Part shown: one piece after another, positions 35,720-47,760 of the stretch
Layout: every line of letters starts with the position of its first letter
Numbering within the stretch: the stretch's first letter is position 1
Origin: Diphasiastrum complanatum
Lineage: Eukaryota; Streptophyta; Lycopodiopsida; Lycopodiales; Lycopodiaceae
Assembly: GCA_029204225.1 (NCBI GenBank)
Contig: CM055094.1
Location: 19,474,702 to 19,538,701, forward strand
Direction: 5' to 3'
DNA: 64,000 nucleotides
The notes under the pieces: model-generated
What the model was told of the DNA's origin: nothing
Databases searched by the model: none
What the model saw: the letters and a program-made list of their open reading frames with translations, nothing else
Translations under genes and position numbers: made by a program

Positions 35720-36811
35720 AGGAACTACAAAGAACCCCTCGATATCTCTGAGATGAACACTTGGTACCAGGAGGCACACTAGTTCCTGAGCCACATAGAG
35801 TTCCAACTTCCTCTTTTGATCAGTGGCTATCAAAGCCCATTTCGATTGCAGAATGCTTATAACCACACCGACAGATTTTCCAGTTCATGTTACCTCCTAA
35901 CCAAAATTTTGTTTATATTATCCCTATTCCTGGAGCTGACCTCAATACATTTGGCTTCCCTAGGGGACCAAACACAGTCAATAGGACCCTCAAAAAGATT
36001 GAATCCACAACATACTTCAAATACATAGACCCCTCAGTGGACAAATGGGAAAAAAACGATAGTTACCGTATCGAGGTCATAAATGATAAGTCCTTAGCTG
36101 CTCTGTGCGCCTATCTAACAAAATATACATAGGGCTATAGGTCCACATGATGGCTGATTCTAAACTACACGATCAGAACCTTTATGACTGGGCCCAGTTT
36201 GCTTCCAACTGCCTCCATGACTATATCAAGAACAAGCAAACCTCCAGTTATTGGGCTATCTTCTGGTAGATGTCACTTTGCAGCAGTTGAGCCACCGACC
36301 TCGATTTTGAGGCCACTTGATGCTAGCAGATAAAAGCTTGGGAGACTCTCTCATAACCATCCAAGAATACCAACTCTACTTCCAGGCCTATTGCAAGAGA
36401 TTCCACGCAAGCGGCTTCTCAAAAGAGAAAGAGTTCTTTCTCTCCACAAGGGCCAACTGCAAAGCACCAAACGGTTGACCTAGTAAAGCTTACATCGAGA
36501 AAGACACCCATGTACTCTATGTCACAGACGAAGGATCGATACAACCGAAGTGTCATGTTTCATCAGATGAAACAGACTCAAATGATATGGAGTTTACATT
36601 CGAGGAGTTCCATGGCCCAAAAGGGCTGTCTAAGAAATGCCATGTAAGAGAGAGAAAATTGTCGAATTTTAAAACTCTGACCGAGTTTTTGGTCTGCTCG
36701 CACAACTCCGATGACTTGACCTCACTAGTAACGTATGTAGTTAACTGGAAGTTGGGTAGCCGCAACGCGTGGGGTCCATACTTCAAGATTCTATTTTCTA
36801 CCATTAACTAA
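35720..36811 (+). pseudogene. Module B, copy 4
   Basis: Stop TAG after the N-terminal frame at 35780-35782; frame 35887-36132 (MLPPNQNFVYIIPIPGADLN to AYLTKYT); degraded middle with QEYQLYFQAYCKRFHASGFS and EAYIEKDTHVLYVTDEGS in shifting frames; C-terminal frame 36587-36811 from FEEFHGPKG to PYFKILFSTIN. It lacks the HEDTTTLVQPPP segment. It is followed by the linker and module C in the same orientation. Confidence 0.5.
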
Positions 36812-36829
36812 CATGACTTCTCATGTAAA

Positions 36830-37230
36830 TGAAAATCGTATTGCACATCAAAGTTTTCTTTCCATCTACTAAAGCGTTCACATCAAAGAAAATTAGTCTT
36901 ATTGATCTGCAAATCATGGCAAGAAACTTTGAATACTTTGGATCACAATGAGCGCCAACGTGAATCTAAATTTTTGAAATTCAGAAAATATGGAGTGTGT
37001 TGGATCAAATGGAGTGGCAAGGTTATCTCAAACTTTTGCAATTTCAACACACATCTATTGAAAAAATATTTTGCTTATTTTGCTCATAACTGCAAAGCTT
37101 TGATTTTGCATATAAAGCAAGAAACATGGAGTGTGATGGATTAAAAAGAACGCCAAGGTCATTTCAAACTTTTCCAATTATTATTTTTTATTATGAAGAC
37201 GAGTTTTAATAGCTTACAAGATATATAACA
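36830..37230 (+). repeat. Linker between modules B and C
   Basis: Holds the three DHNERQ/WIKWSG/DQKERQ-type segments and a stretch FNTHLLKKYFAYFAHNCKAL in a frame of 80 codons (36902-37144). It could be a decayed exon of the B or C gene. Confidence 0.4.
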
Positions 37231-37268
37231 AGTGGGTTTTCTACTAGATTAATCTATCGATTATTAAG

Positions 37269-38950
37269 ATGTCTAAATATCATCTCCATATTGATCTTTC
37301 CACAGAATATGCTCCACTATCGAGAAAAAATCTGAAAGGATCCACCTTACCAGCTCACCAAAGGACGAAAGACAGGAAACATTGTAATCTATGGGTTGAT
37401 GGAAGTTTGTATCCAATCAATCCAATCTCAATGCAACATCCAAATTTTAGATCGGTCACACAACTCATACTGTTTTTGTGTGAAGGACACAATAGTCTAT
37501 TGGGTTATTGTGAAAGATTGAAAATTTATGGCATTAGTTATTCAATGAAAAAATTCCACTGTTTGGAAAATATGTTGAATGGTTTGCTTACTGACTACTG
37601 AGAAAAAGAAACTTTTTTTTGCAAACAAAAGAAGAAAATGAAATCTTGAAGATAGATAATTCTCGTTTGCAAGATATTATATTAAACCTCAACCAAGAAA
37701 CTGACTATATGAAACTAATTGTACAAACATTGTGTACCTCATATTGTCAAATAAATGTAGAAGTAAACCCAATACAGAAGAAAATACTGAACAATAAGCG
37801 AAAAAGAGTTATTTTAAAAAGTATTGATGAGCTCTCAACAAGTGGGGGTCAACGGACAAAAAGAATATATGCTTTCAAGTAAGATTATGTTTTAAAATAT
37901 TCATGTGTCTTGTTTCATCTAGCACATCAATGGTTGCGAATTGTTTTTTTTCTAAATCTTATTTTTGTTTTGCAGAGCAGTTTTAGTCACCAATGAAAAT
38001 CCGAAAGACAAGGACATGATTGGAAAGTCTTTGAGTGCAGTACTTACAGCCAAGTCAACGACGAGTCTACTTGGAAATCAACGATATTCTCGAATCAAGC
38101 CCAAGATTGCAGAGGCCCTTATGGGCGAAGTCAGCAAGATCGTTGACCAAAAATTGATACAAGGAGCATGTGATTATTCTGGTATTAGCAGGGGTGCATA
38201 TGACACAATGTTTAAAATTATCAAAGAGGCATTTGGACAAGTACATATAAAACAATTTCCTATTCCCCGGCCCTTTCAAATCAAATTAGAGAGGGATGTG
38301 TTAAACAAGGGTTTGCAAAACATCATTGGTATTCCTTACCATATCAATGAAATTTATAACTCAAAACATGGCACTTTGTCATATGATTCTACCAACAATA
38401 TGTTTGTAGATCTGAATCATTTATAGAGATTTATTGTAAAGTTTTATGGAATCACAAATGAAATTGTTGGAAAATTGATATTAGTTCTCCAAGTTAGATG
38501 AATCAGAAGTAATAAAGGGACAAAAGCTGGAAAGGGTTAGTTTTACACTTATGAATGGAACATTAAGCAATACGATAAACTCGGAGAGTCTTAATTTCAG
38601 TGTGCAGTCCGAAAATAATATTTGGTGGTTGGCAGCTTTCCAAGTTTAAATCTATTCTATTTCATTTCAATAAATTAATGGTTTTGTGTTTTAAGCTAAT
38701 ATTAGTTTGTTATTATAATTCTCTTAAAATAGTTCATGATTTTGTGTTTCAAACAGGTTTTAAAGAAGATCATGAAATTCTATTTTGGATTTTTAGTAAA
38801 ACAGAATATCTTGAAATAATTAAGAATCATATGAGTGACACACCAATCAATGTTCCTAGAATAGGTGATTTTAAGGTGGAATGGTATTTTGTTCGCACAC
38901 CAAGAGCTACAGGGAGTGAAAATCCAAAACTTAGCGAAATGTTTTAACTG
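37269..38950 (+). pseudogene. Module C: intron-containing unknown gene, best copy
   Basis: Part 1 (37269-37601) opens MSKYHLHIDLSTEYAPLSRK and ends at TGA 37599-37601, which is CGA in the 63426-63428 copy. Part 2 (37619-37882) is heptad-like (EENEILKIDNSRLQDIILNL). A 97-bp intron follows, donor GTAAGA at 37879 and acceptor TTTTGTTTTGCAG ending 37975; splicing keeps the frame into exon 2 (AVLVTNENPKDKDMIGKSLS to about 38426). Exon 2 ends at a TAG. A later open stretch (about 38530-38650, NIWWLAAFQ) and a last segment (about 38756-38947, FKEDHEILFWIFSKT to NPKLSEMF) may be further exons. No family recognised. The G-box block and the histone-like fragment follow on the same strand. Confidence 0.55.
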
Positions 38951-39029
38951 ATCAAACAACATTTATATAGCTAAAACCAATAAAATCCAAGCCGTACACT
39001 CGTCGATCCAACAGCGGATCGGATCTATG

Positions 39030-39440
39030 GCGGGTAATACAACCGTCCACACATGTGAGACCACACGTGCTACAATACATGTCAATCTGCCATTCGGCCA
39101 CGTGCCCACACGTGCAAGCAAACACGTGCCAGAACACACGTCACCACACCAGTCGACCACATGGCCACATGTGCAAGTTTCACACATGCGGATACAGAAG
39201 TGTGGTCCCACACGTCAAGTACTGATTGGGCCACGTGACCACACGTGCGAGCCGATACGTGCAAGAACACATGTCGCTGATCCATTCGGCCACGTGTCCC
39301 CACATGGGATCCCACACGTGTTGATCCAGACGTGCAGTTTCACACATGCATATACAAATGTGTGGTTCCACATGTCAGCTATTGACTGGGCCACGTGTCG
39401 CTGGGATTCACACGTGCCAACTTGTTTCTCCTACATAAGT
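39030..39440 (+). promoter_or_regulatory. G-box-dense promoter block facing the histone-like ORF
   Basis: Ten CACGTG sites within about 380 bp, inverted relative to 12687-13105. The TATA box has decayed to TACATAA (39432-39438; TATATAA in the other copies). Sequence identity with the other blocks ends at about 39459, some 20-25 bp beyond the TATA box, where the histone-associated leader begins. Confidence 0.6.
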
Positions 39441-39499
39441 CCATTCCTGGGGATTGTATAGGTTTTCGCGTAATTTGCTGTCATGTTTGATTGCTTCCA

Positions 39500-39720
39500 T
39501 ACGACCTGCATGCGTGATATCGCCATCATGCGAGCGACCTCGTCTCCAGGCCTATTCCTGACACCCTCTCACGTCGTAGCGATATCAGCCTGACTTTCCT
39601 AGTATCGCCATCATGCAAGCCCCTGCCTCTCCCCACCTGTCTTTGCCACTCTCTCGCGTTGTAGCAATTTCACCCTTAGAGTTCTTAGTGTCGCCATTAC
39701 GCGAGATAATTTAGCTCTCT
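39500..39720 (+). repeat. Two 104-bp repeats in the histone-like leader
   Basis: Two diverged copies of a CpG-containing unit with TATCGCCATCATGCGAG and TCTCGCGTTGTAGCAAT-type sequence lie just upstream of the histone-like start. The left-arm copy (5600-5730) retains only the proximal one. Confidence 0.6.
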
Positions 39721-39949
39721 CTTCTGCTATATCTATGTCCGCACATGGTATAGATATCCGGCCTCAATGGCTCGGACGAAGCAAACTTCTAGGCTTACCC
39801 ATTTTGTTCAACCGTCCCGTCCCCAGACATCTGAACCCATACGTCTGCAAAGACGCGGAAGACCTCGCCATCCATGGTTGAGGGACATCAGGGCCTTGCA
39901 GAGGTACACCAAACTTGTGATCCTGAAAGCAGCCTTGTACCGGGCTGAA

Positions 39950-40282
<333 letters not shown>

Positions 40283-40436
40283 TGAGTGAGGAGTCACACA
40301 TGAACTACTTCCCTGTGGTATGGCCTAGCATCAACATTGAAAATAATATCTGATGGAGATAAGAAGGGTCCCAAGCAAATTTCAAATGAGAATCTTGCAG
40401 AGAAAGTATTGAAACCACAGTTGGCGAGGGATCCCA

Positions 40437-42027
40437 AAGAATCGAACTCGAGTGTACAAGCCCAACAAAAGCGCATACACCAACTCACCACACATGGGAA
40501 GATCGTTAAATTTGAATTTGAAGAAAAATCATTGAAATGTTTGTAGATCGATGTTTAACAAAATCATATATATTATAATTTTCACACTTGTGGAATCAAG
40601 ATCTACAAGAAAATCAACATTCTACACATAGAAAACCAAGATAGAGAAAATCACATGAGATGGACATAAGAGATGAATTCTCCACAAAGAAAGAAACTTT
40701 GATGATTATTTCTCCACATAGGTACAACTATTTATAGCTTCCAAAATGTCATTTGGCCACTTGCCCCAAACTTGACCTAATTTGGAAGCTTCTATATACT
40801 TTATCAAATACCTAGAAAATCTAGTCTAGATGCAATGTACCAAAATCAGCCAAATAGAATGGGTCCAAACTCGACCTCATACACTGATCTACTTGCCAGA
40901 GGTAGTTAAACCACTATTTAGGCCCTTATTAACAAACATGAAACTAACTCGAAGTTGAGATTCATTTTGGCCTCCAAAATTGCCAAATGAAAAACCAAAC
41001 TAGTTGACAATTTTTCACACCATGTCCTCTAGACATCTCCATTGATGAATACAATTTATAAGTTTTTGAAAGCAATGTACCAAAATTTAGCCAATTAGAA
41101 TGGGTCCAAACTCGACCTCATCCACTTATCTACTTGCCAGAGGTAGTTAAACCACTATTTAGGCCCTTATTAACAAATATGAAACTAACTCGAAGTTGAG
41201 ATTCATTTTGGCCTCCAAAATTGCCAGATAAAAAACCAAACTAGTTGACAATTTTTCACACAATGTCCTCTAGACAATTCCATTGATGAATACAATTTAT
41301 AAGTTTCTGAAAGCAATTCCGAATGCAATCAGGGTCATGTTTTAGCTCAGTGATCTCTCTTTCACATTACAAAAGTTTTTAAAATACATCGTTCTAGGAT
41401 TCGAGAATGGATTTTGGAATGAATTATATTTCATTGAAGTTTGAACGAGCTTGGAAATTTGAAGATTGAATGAAGCTGTAATCTAGGATTTTCAAAACTC
41501 GAAGTTGTTCATGCAAATTAAGTCATTTTTGTTAGTATATTAAAATGTTGTAATCTAGGGTTTCCAAAAACAAATTGAAAATTTGTTAAAAGAAACGCTT
41601 ATTCCTTGTTACACGACTAAATAACATATAGTTAAAAAGCAATATAATGAATCTATGCTATGTTCCAAACATATGCAAGTTACACTGCATTCATTCACAC
41701 TTCACAAATCATTGGAATTTGAATTTGAACGAAATCATTGAAATGAGTAGATCAATGTTTAAATGAAGCGATAAATATTATAATCTTCCCATTTAATTCA
41801 ATTATATTTATATATTATTGGTGCATTAATAGGATAAAAACTCGTTATTATTATTTTCTTTGTTTCTATTGATTCAAGCAAGCACAGCTCGTCTAGATGA
41901 TGACCACAATGCCTCTAAGGAGAAATAGTTTTTTAAATTAAAATTTAATGATCTTCCCATGTGTGGTGAGTTGGTGTCTGCACTTGAGTTGGGCTTGTAC
42001 ACTCAAGTTCGATTCTTTACAATCCCC
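40437..42027. mobile_element. Inverted-end element, second full copy
   Basis: Inverted copy of 2521-4145, with both ends present (40437-40520 and 41941-42027) and the internal tandem duplication. Small indels separate the two copies. Confidence 0.55.
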
Positions 42028-42029
42028 CC

Positions 42030-42450
42030 AAATTAATATAACCAGTAACATTATTCTCAAAGCATGTACTATGAGCTAAAAACAACACTTGGAGAGTAAA
42101 GAGTTAGGAACATGTCAAACACTTTTACACCTAGTATTTGGCAAGATCGGATTCTTTGCGATAACCCCCCCCCCCCCCCCCCCCGATTCTTAATATAACT
42201 TCTCAAAGCATCTAGTATGAGCTACAAACAACACTTGGTAAGTCTTAAGACTTGGAGAGTAAAGAGTTATGCATTTGTCAAATACTTTTACACCTAGCAT
42301 TTGGCAAGTTAGACACAATGGCAGTAATTATAAGAATGAGTTAGACAAGCTTGTGAAGCCATCTAGAGGTGATTTGTTGTTTAGTTGCCTAGCTACATAT
42401 CAAGCTACCCCAAGTTATCAAACAGTTTACTATTATTTTGAGTGACAACC
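42030..42450 (-). repeat. Interspersed repeat with 20-bp C-run
   Basis: Copy of 22440-22870; C-run at 42165-42184. Confidence 0.65.
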
Positions 42451-42634
42451 ATGAAGCTATCATGATTTGAAATGACACCAATATATTAAGCTACTCCCAA
42501 GTTGACCCTTTCCCAGGAAGCTTCTCTCTTGAAACTATAGCAAAAAGCTCTTATTCGCAGGAACAATCAAGGGTCGAGTACTTACCATACAAGATGAAGA
42601 CCAACAAGTAGGGCAAGGAAAGAAGATGTACAGT

Positions 42635-42847
42635 TTACTTTGCTATGTGCTTGGAGGTATGCTGAGCATGCTTGGAATATGAAGAACATGTGTTTTCCAA
42701 AAATATTAGTAGTCTCACAAAAAGGCTTGGAGTAACATTAGAATTTGGAAGTGGTGCACCTACTTTGGATGGATGATCACTAACAAACAATTTCTGTCTA
42801 GTCCTTTTGCCGTGATATGTTCCCTCTTGTCGATATGATATTTTCAT
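42635..42847 (-). CDS. Short ORF downstream of module A, copy 3
   Basis: 70 codons, nearly identical to 23053-23265. It remains at its usual distance from module A although the module is truncated here. Coding status uncertain. Confidence 0.25.
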   Translation of the reverse strand: MKISYRQEGTYHGKRTRQKLFVSDHPSKVGAPLPNSNVTPSLFVRLLIFLENTCSSYSKHAQHTSKHIAK

Positions 42848-42999
42848 TGTGTGTCTAAATATTTTTTGAACAGAATATGTGTAACCTAATTATTGTTGAT
42901 TTTGATTTAATGGGCATTCAATGTTCATTTAATACATTAAATCAAATATCAACGACGAGAACATATATATATACACAACGAGAAGAAGTTATATCTAGA

Positions 43000-43571
43000 T
43001 CATAGATTATGAACTAAAGTGGACATTTCAAAAGCAGTGGAAGAATCGGAAGTTAATTTGCAAAAATTCTTGATGGATGTATGACATTCCTTCTGAGAAG
43101 AGAACGAGCCATCTATTATCGCAAAGTTGCAAGGATATGCTGATATGTTGTCTTCCGATCTCAAAGAAGGATCATTCTGAATTTGGTTTGGTGATTGATC
43201 AAGCATTTCATAGACGTACGTATCTTTGAGGAATGGAGCTCTCCAACCGGTCGACGCAATTAAATCTGGTTGAGAAGAGCTCCCGATCGAATTAGATGTC
43301 GTCGTTGGAACTGACTTGTCCGCGTCTTTGCGTCCTACCAGAATCGAATTACTGATATCATGTGCCTCCAAATCTCTTCCGCATATAGATTTCGTAGTTT
43401 CTGATATTTCAGCCAAACGGATTTTCTCAGCCGCCGAAACTATGTTCATTTCTAGGTCCTGCTCCATCTTCGTAAGCCGATGTTGGATCAACAATCCTTT
43501 TTTGAGACTCTTCAGCCTCCTGTAAATGACAGAAATAAGAGGCGAAATCAGAAGGACAGAGAACATAGATA

Positions 43572-43608
<37 letters not shown>
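43000..43608 (-). pseudogene. Module A, copy lacking the repeated domain
   Basis: Single open frame of 206 codons from within the (GA)n tract (43576-43608) through MFSVLLISPLISVIYRRLKS, the helical stretch and GRKDADKSVPTTTS to HTSIKNFCKLTSDS, where it joins 3' flank. Both FEQDPQFF domains are deleted. The frame is uninterrupted from the hydrophobic start, which supports a real upstream exon. The short GA tract adds four or five Ser-Leu pairs if translated from the upstream ATG; the ATG of MFSVLL is a likelier start. Confidence 0.5.
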
Positions 43609-43609
<1 letters not shown>

Positions 43610-43610
<1 letters not shown>

Positions 43611-44990
43611 TTCCATGCATTGCATTCTATTTGTACTATCTCGGGTTAGACGTTGAGGCATTGTAATCATATGTATAGAGCATCCCATCCTTAAAGGAGA
43701 ACTTGTGACCATTCTCTAGGTGACTTGAATAAGCCCGCCCTCCATTCATTTCAAAGTCAAGAATAATCCATGCCCCTTTCACACTCATAGCCATCTATAC
43801 TATACAAACCCCCCCCCCCCCCCCCTTACAACAATCAAATTTTACTTGTCCAAGAATAGAAGAAAGATAAGCATGAGAAAAGGTCACAATTGTACCACAT
43901 TTTAGTTGCCCAAGACAAAGGTAGTGCAAGAGAAATTAAGGCAACAGGAAAGGTTTGTTTGAAGGGAGCTTTTCATGTCACATAAGCACGAAGAGATGTG
44001 ACGAAATCAAAGGTGAAAGTAGATTAATATTGATGTGTGATGTCCCTTTGTGTGAATATTTTCTGGATCCAAACATCTAGTGTGTGGCTGTTAGGCTAGA
44101 GATAGCATGATATATTAATCTCAACATCCATTGGAGTGAGCTTCCGTCCACTTGAACACAAAACTTACAAGACTATTTGCTTCATGATGTAAATGTGAAT
44201 CCAACTTATCAACCATTACAAAAAATTTGAGCACAAAAGGGGCCTTTCATAAACATACCTTTTATTTTTTTCTCAAAAGTTTCTTCCACATGGTCCAATC
44301 AAAACACCCAAATTTGAAATCTACGTAACGTAGCTCCTTCAAATTGATTTTTTTTTTCTTTTTAAAAGAACTGTAATTTTGCGTCGGGGCAGCCCGTAAA
44401 TAAGCCATTTTATTTGTAGTATAGTATGCAACTCAGCAAAAAAATAGTGTAACTTTTGAACGACAACTCGGATAGAGACGATTACGGTGCCATTAGAAAG
44501 CCCTCGACGAGAGCTTTTTCAATGACACGCAACATGACCCAGTTCCGAGCTACAGTGAAGAAGTTATGGCCAGTAAGGGAGTAGCATTATGGTGCATTTA
44601 AGAGTAAAGGATCAAGCAAATACTTATAAAACTGGTATATGGCAAGTTAGACACAATGATAAATTCATGAGGATAAGTTAGTGAAGCTCAAAAGACATTT
44701 GGAGTGAATTCTTGCCGAGTCCCAATTTGTTACCTTGCTATTTGTGAACTTGCCCCAAGATAAGGTGTAAAAATACTTTTAATATTACGAATGACAACCA
44801 CGAAGCTATCATAGTTTCAATCAACATCGATATAATTAAACAACAAAAATCATCACATACATGGGAACATTACAAAAAATCACAATATCACGCTTTACTG
44901 CCATGCTGCCATGCATGCTTTTTAGGAAATGAAAACAAACTCTGATGGGAGAAGATTTGATGCTGGCACTTCCTTCTTCAGGCATGGAAA
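43610..44990. other. Non-coding duplicated DNA
   Basis: Direct copy of 25305-26620, including the 370-bp block at 44215-44585 and a 17-bp C-run (43809-43825). No gene supported. Confidence 0.45.
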
Positions 44991-44999
44991 TGAAATTCA

Positions 45000-45500
45000 G
45001 AAGCCTTGACAAGCTATAACTTCAAAGGATCGATTTTCCATCCTTTAGTGGCGATCTATCATTCGCTACGACAGTGCTTGATTACTCCTTTGCATCCTTG
45101 GATACCATCTACATACATCCACCACGGATCCGGAGCGCCATCATCATCCATTTTCAAAAACCCTAAGCTGCCGAGATCTGCTACATTACACAAAAATCGT
45201 CACATCTAGCACGAGCCAAATGCTGAGGGGTAGTGCTCCTGGAGCTTGTCAAAATTGCACATTCAACACCGATTTGGATTGAAAGCTCGCTACTAGTGCG
45301 TTACTACGAAGAAACATCATCGTTTCCACATCCTATCAGAACGACATTGCTCCAAATTTTTCCACAAATTTCTAGTCTCCGTACACTACCGAGCAATACT
45401 CTACATACACTGCTCATAGAGCCGAGCCCCCATACTCTGCATTCAATATGGACAGAGTTGAGCGTCCATACTCTGCATACAAAGTTGACCGAGACGAGTC
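45000..45500. repeat. Module B leader with minisatellite
   Basis: Two 39-bp units around 45420-45490, embedded in a 134-codon plus frame (45233-45637) whose protein is dominated by the repeat and is probably not a real product. Confidence 0.5.
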
Positions 45501-45539
45501 CATCAAATGTCGACCGATCCGAAGCCCTCGACAGTCGAC

Positions 45540-46353
45540 CGAGCCGAGACTCCACTTGTCTGTTACCAGAGCCGAACCTTCAACAGAGTCCTCAGCCGAG
45601 TCCAGAACATGTATGCCACAACATCTTCCAGTTCTAATGACCCAACTCTACACAGAATTGTCATCACTATGGAAAGCCTCGATATCTATGAGATGAACAC
45701 TTGGTACCAGGAGGCACACTAGTTCCTGAGCCACATAGAGTTCCAACTTTCTCTTTTGATCATTGGCTATCAGAGCCCATTTCGATTGCATATTGCTTAT
45801 AACCCCACCGACAGATTTTCCACTTCATGTTGCCTCCTAACCAAAATTTTGTTTATATTATTCCTATTTCTGGAGCTGACCTCAATACATTTGGCTTTTC
45901 TAGGCGACCAAACACAGTTAGTAGGACCCTCAAAAAAATTGAATCCATAGCATACTTCAAATACATAGACCCCTTAGCGGACAAATGCAAAAAAAAGATG
46001 GTTACCGTATTGAGGTCATAAATGATAAGCCCTTAGCTACTCCATGTGCCTATCTAGCGAAATATACACCGCGCTATAGGTCCAAGATCACGCATATCCC
46101 CATGAAACTATTCCACATGATGGCTGATTCTAGACTACACAATGAGAACCTTTATGATTGGGCCCAGTTTGCTTCCAACTGCCTCCATGACTATATCAAG
46201 AACAAGCAAACCTCCACGTTATTAGGCTATCTTCTGATAGATGTCACTTTGCAACAGTTGAGCCAGCAACCTCGAGTTCAAGACCAATTGATACTAGCAG
46301 ATAAAAGCTTGGGAGACTCCCTCAGAACCAGTGATCCACTATTCTCACCTTGA
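45540..46353 (+). pseudogene. Module B, copy 5 (best middle part)
   Basis: Stop TAG at 45720-45722. The middle frame 45985-46353 is open for 122 codons: GYRIEVINDKPLATPCAYL, HIPMKLFHMMADSRLHNENL, YDWAQFASNCLHDYIKNKQ and LADKSLGDSLRTS. The other copies have a stop after LTKYT. It is truncated at 46350 by antisense copia gag. Confidence 0.5.
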
Positions 46354-47760
46354 GTGTGAGGCTTCTGCTATTGTTGCTGCACTTGATTCTTGCCCTTGGA
46401 ATAGTCTTTCTTCTTGGTGTACAGGGCCATGGATTTGTCTTTGATGGACATGCCGTTGGTCTTTCTTTGCATTTCTTCCCGAAGAAGATGACCGATCACC
46501 TTTTGAAGAGTGAGGCCGGGTTGTGTGGAGATCATCACCCCTTTATCTTGCCATCCTTCTTGATGTTACATGTATTTGTGGAAAACTCCACAATCAAACC
46601 ATTGTCAGGCAATTGCCCTATACTAAGCAAGTTCTTAGTGATACTGAAAATGTAAAGCACTCCATCAATCTTGATCTTTCTTGAAGATCCGAAGCATAAA
46701 GGTATGGATCCTATTCCTTCTATCTTATAAGCATAATTATTTGCTATAAAAATTTACGTGATAGGTCCTTCATAGGTAGATAAGGTTGAAAAATGCTCCC
46801 TCTTACTTGTCATGTGGGAGCTAGCCCCACTATCTATCCACCAAGTGTCTTCACCTCTTATGCTTGAAGATGAGAAACTTGACATCATGACGAAATCTTC
46901 ATGAGAGCTCTCCTCTTCCTCTTGACCAAGGTTTTCTTGAGTTTGAGTTTGCTTCCTCTTGAAGCACTCCGAGGCATAGTGCCCCGTCTTGCCACAAAAG
47001 TAGCATTTGATCTTTGACTTATCCTTCTTTGGCTTTCTCGAGCTTTGACTTGGTTCTTCTTGAATGCAACACCTTTGCCTTTGTATTTTGTCTTGATCTT
47101 GATGAAAAGAGCCTTGTCATCTCCATCATTGAGGGAGAGCTTCTCCATCCTTGACTTGATGTGAGTTCTCCTACTCTCCTAGACCATGAGGAATCCTTGG
47201 AGATCTTCAAGTGAAGGCAACTTGCCCATGATTGCATAGCCTTGCACCAAGTTAGCAAAATCCACACTTAAACCATTCAAGATTGGTTGAACAAGTTCAC
47301 TTTCCTTAATGGAATCTCCTCTGTAAGCAAGCTCTCTGTTTAAGTCCTTGACTCTCAGCACATATGGATTTGATTCTTCAAGGATATCAACCTTGAAGTA
47401 TTCTTGGATTCATATATCTTTTGAAGAGTTTCCCATGATTCTTGAGCCAAGATGCAAGCACCTACCTCCTTAAGAAGCTCATGAGCTACATTCATTTTAT
47501 ACAATGGAGAGCAACCTTGCATCTCCTTTTGTATTTTGTAGCTTCTTGAGGGTGAATAGGCTCCTCCTCTTTGCCACTCACTATATCCATTAGATCTTGT
47601 AAAATAAGGACTGATTCCATTCTCAGCTTCCAAATTGAATAATTAGAAGCATTCAATCTATCATGTGAATCCAAAAGATATGCATTCATTGATCTCGACT
47701 GCCTCCTCCTTGATCTCAACTTCACAAGGATATAGGATTCACCTAACCTGAACCAAAAGG
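46350..47760 (-). mobile_element. Ty1/copia gag-protease relic, copy 2
   Basis: Colinear with 27961-29350, same chimeric downstream gag piece. Frames: 47830-47492, 47633-47355, 47361-47179, 47148-46885. A stop (TAG) splits the gag body near 47180, where copy 1 is open. The zinc knuckle region (about 46955-46995) is kept. Confidence 0.7.

Noticed and set aside
39027-39461. 144-codon frame rich in His, Thr and Val in the G-box block (also 12587-13174 and 56404-57025 frames on both strands)
   Set aside because: The frames arise from repeated CACACGTG-type units, which rarely form stops; the block looks regulatory, has frames on both strands and no conserved start.
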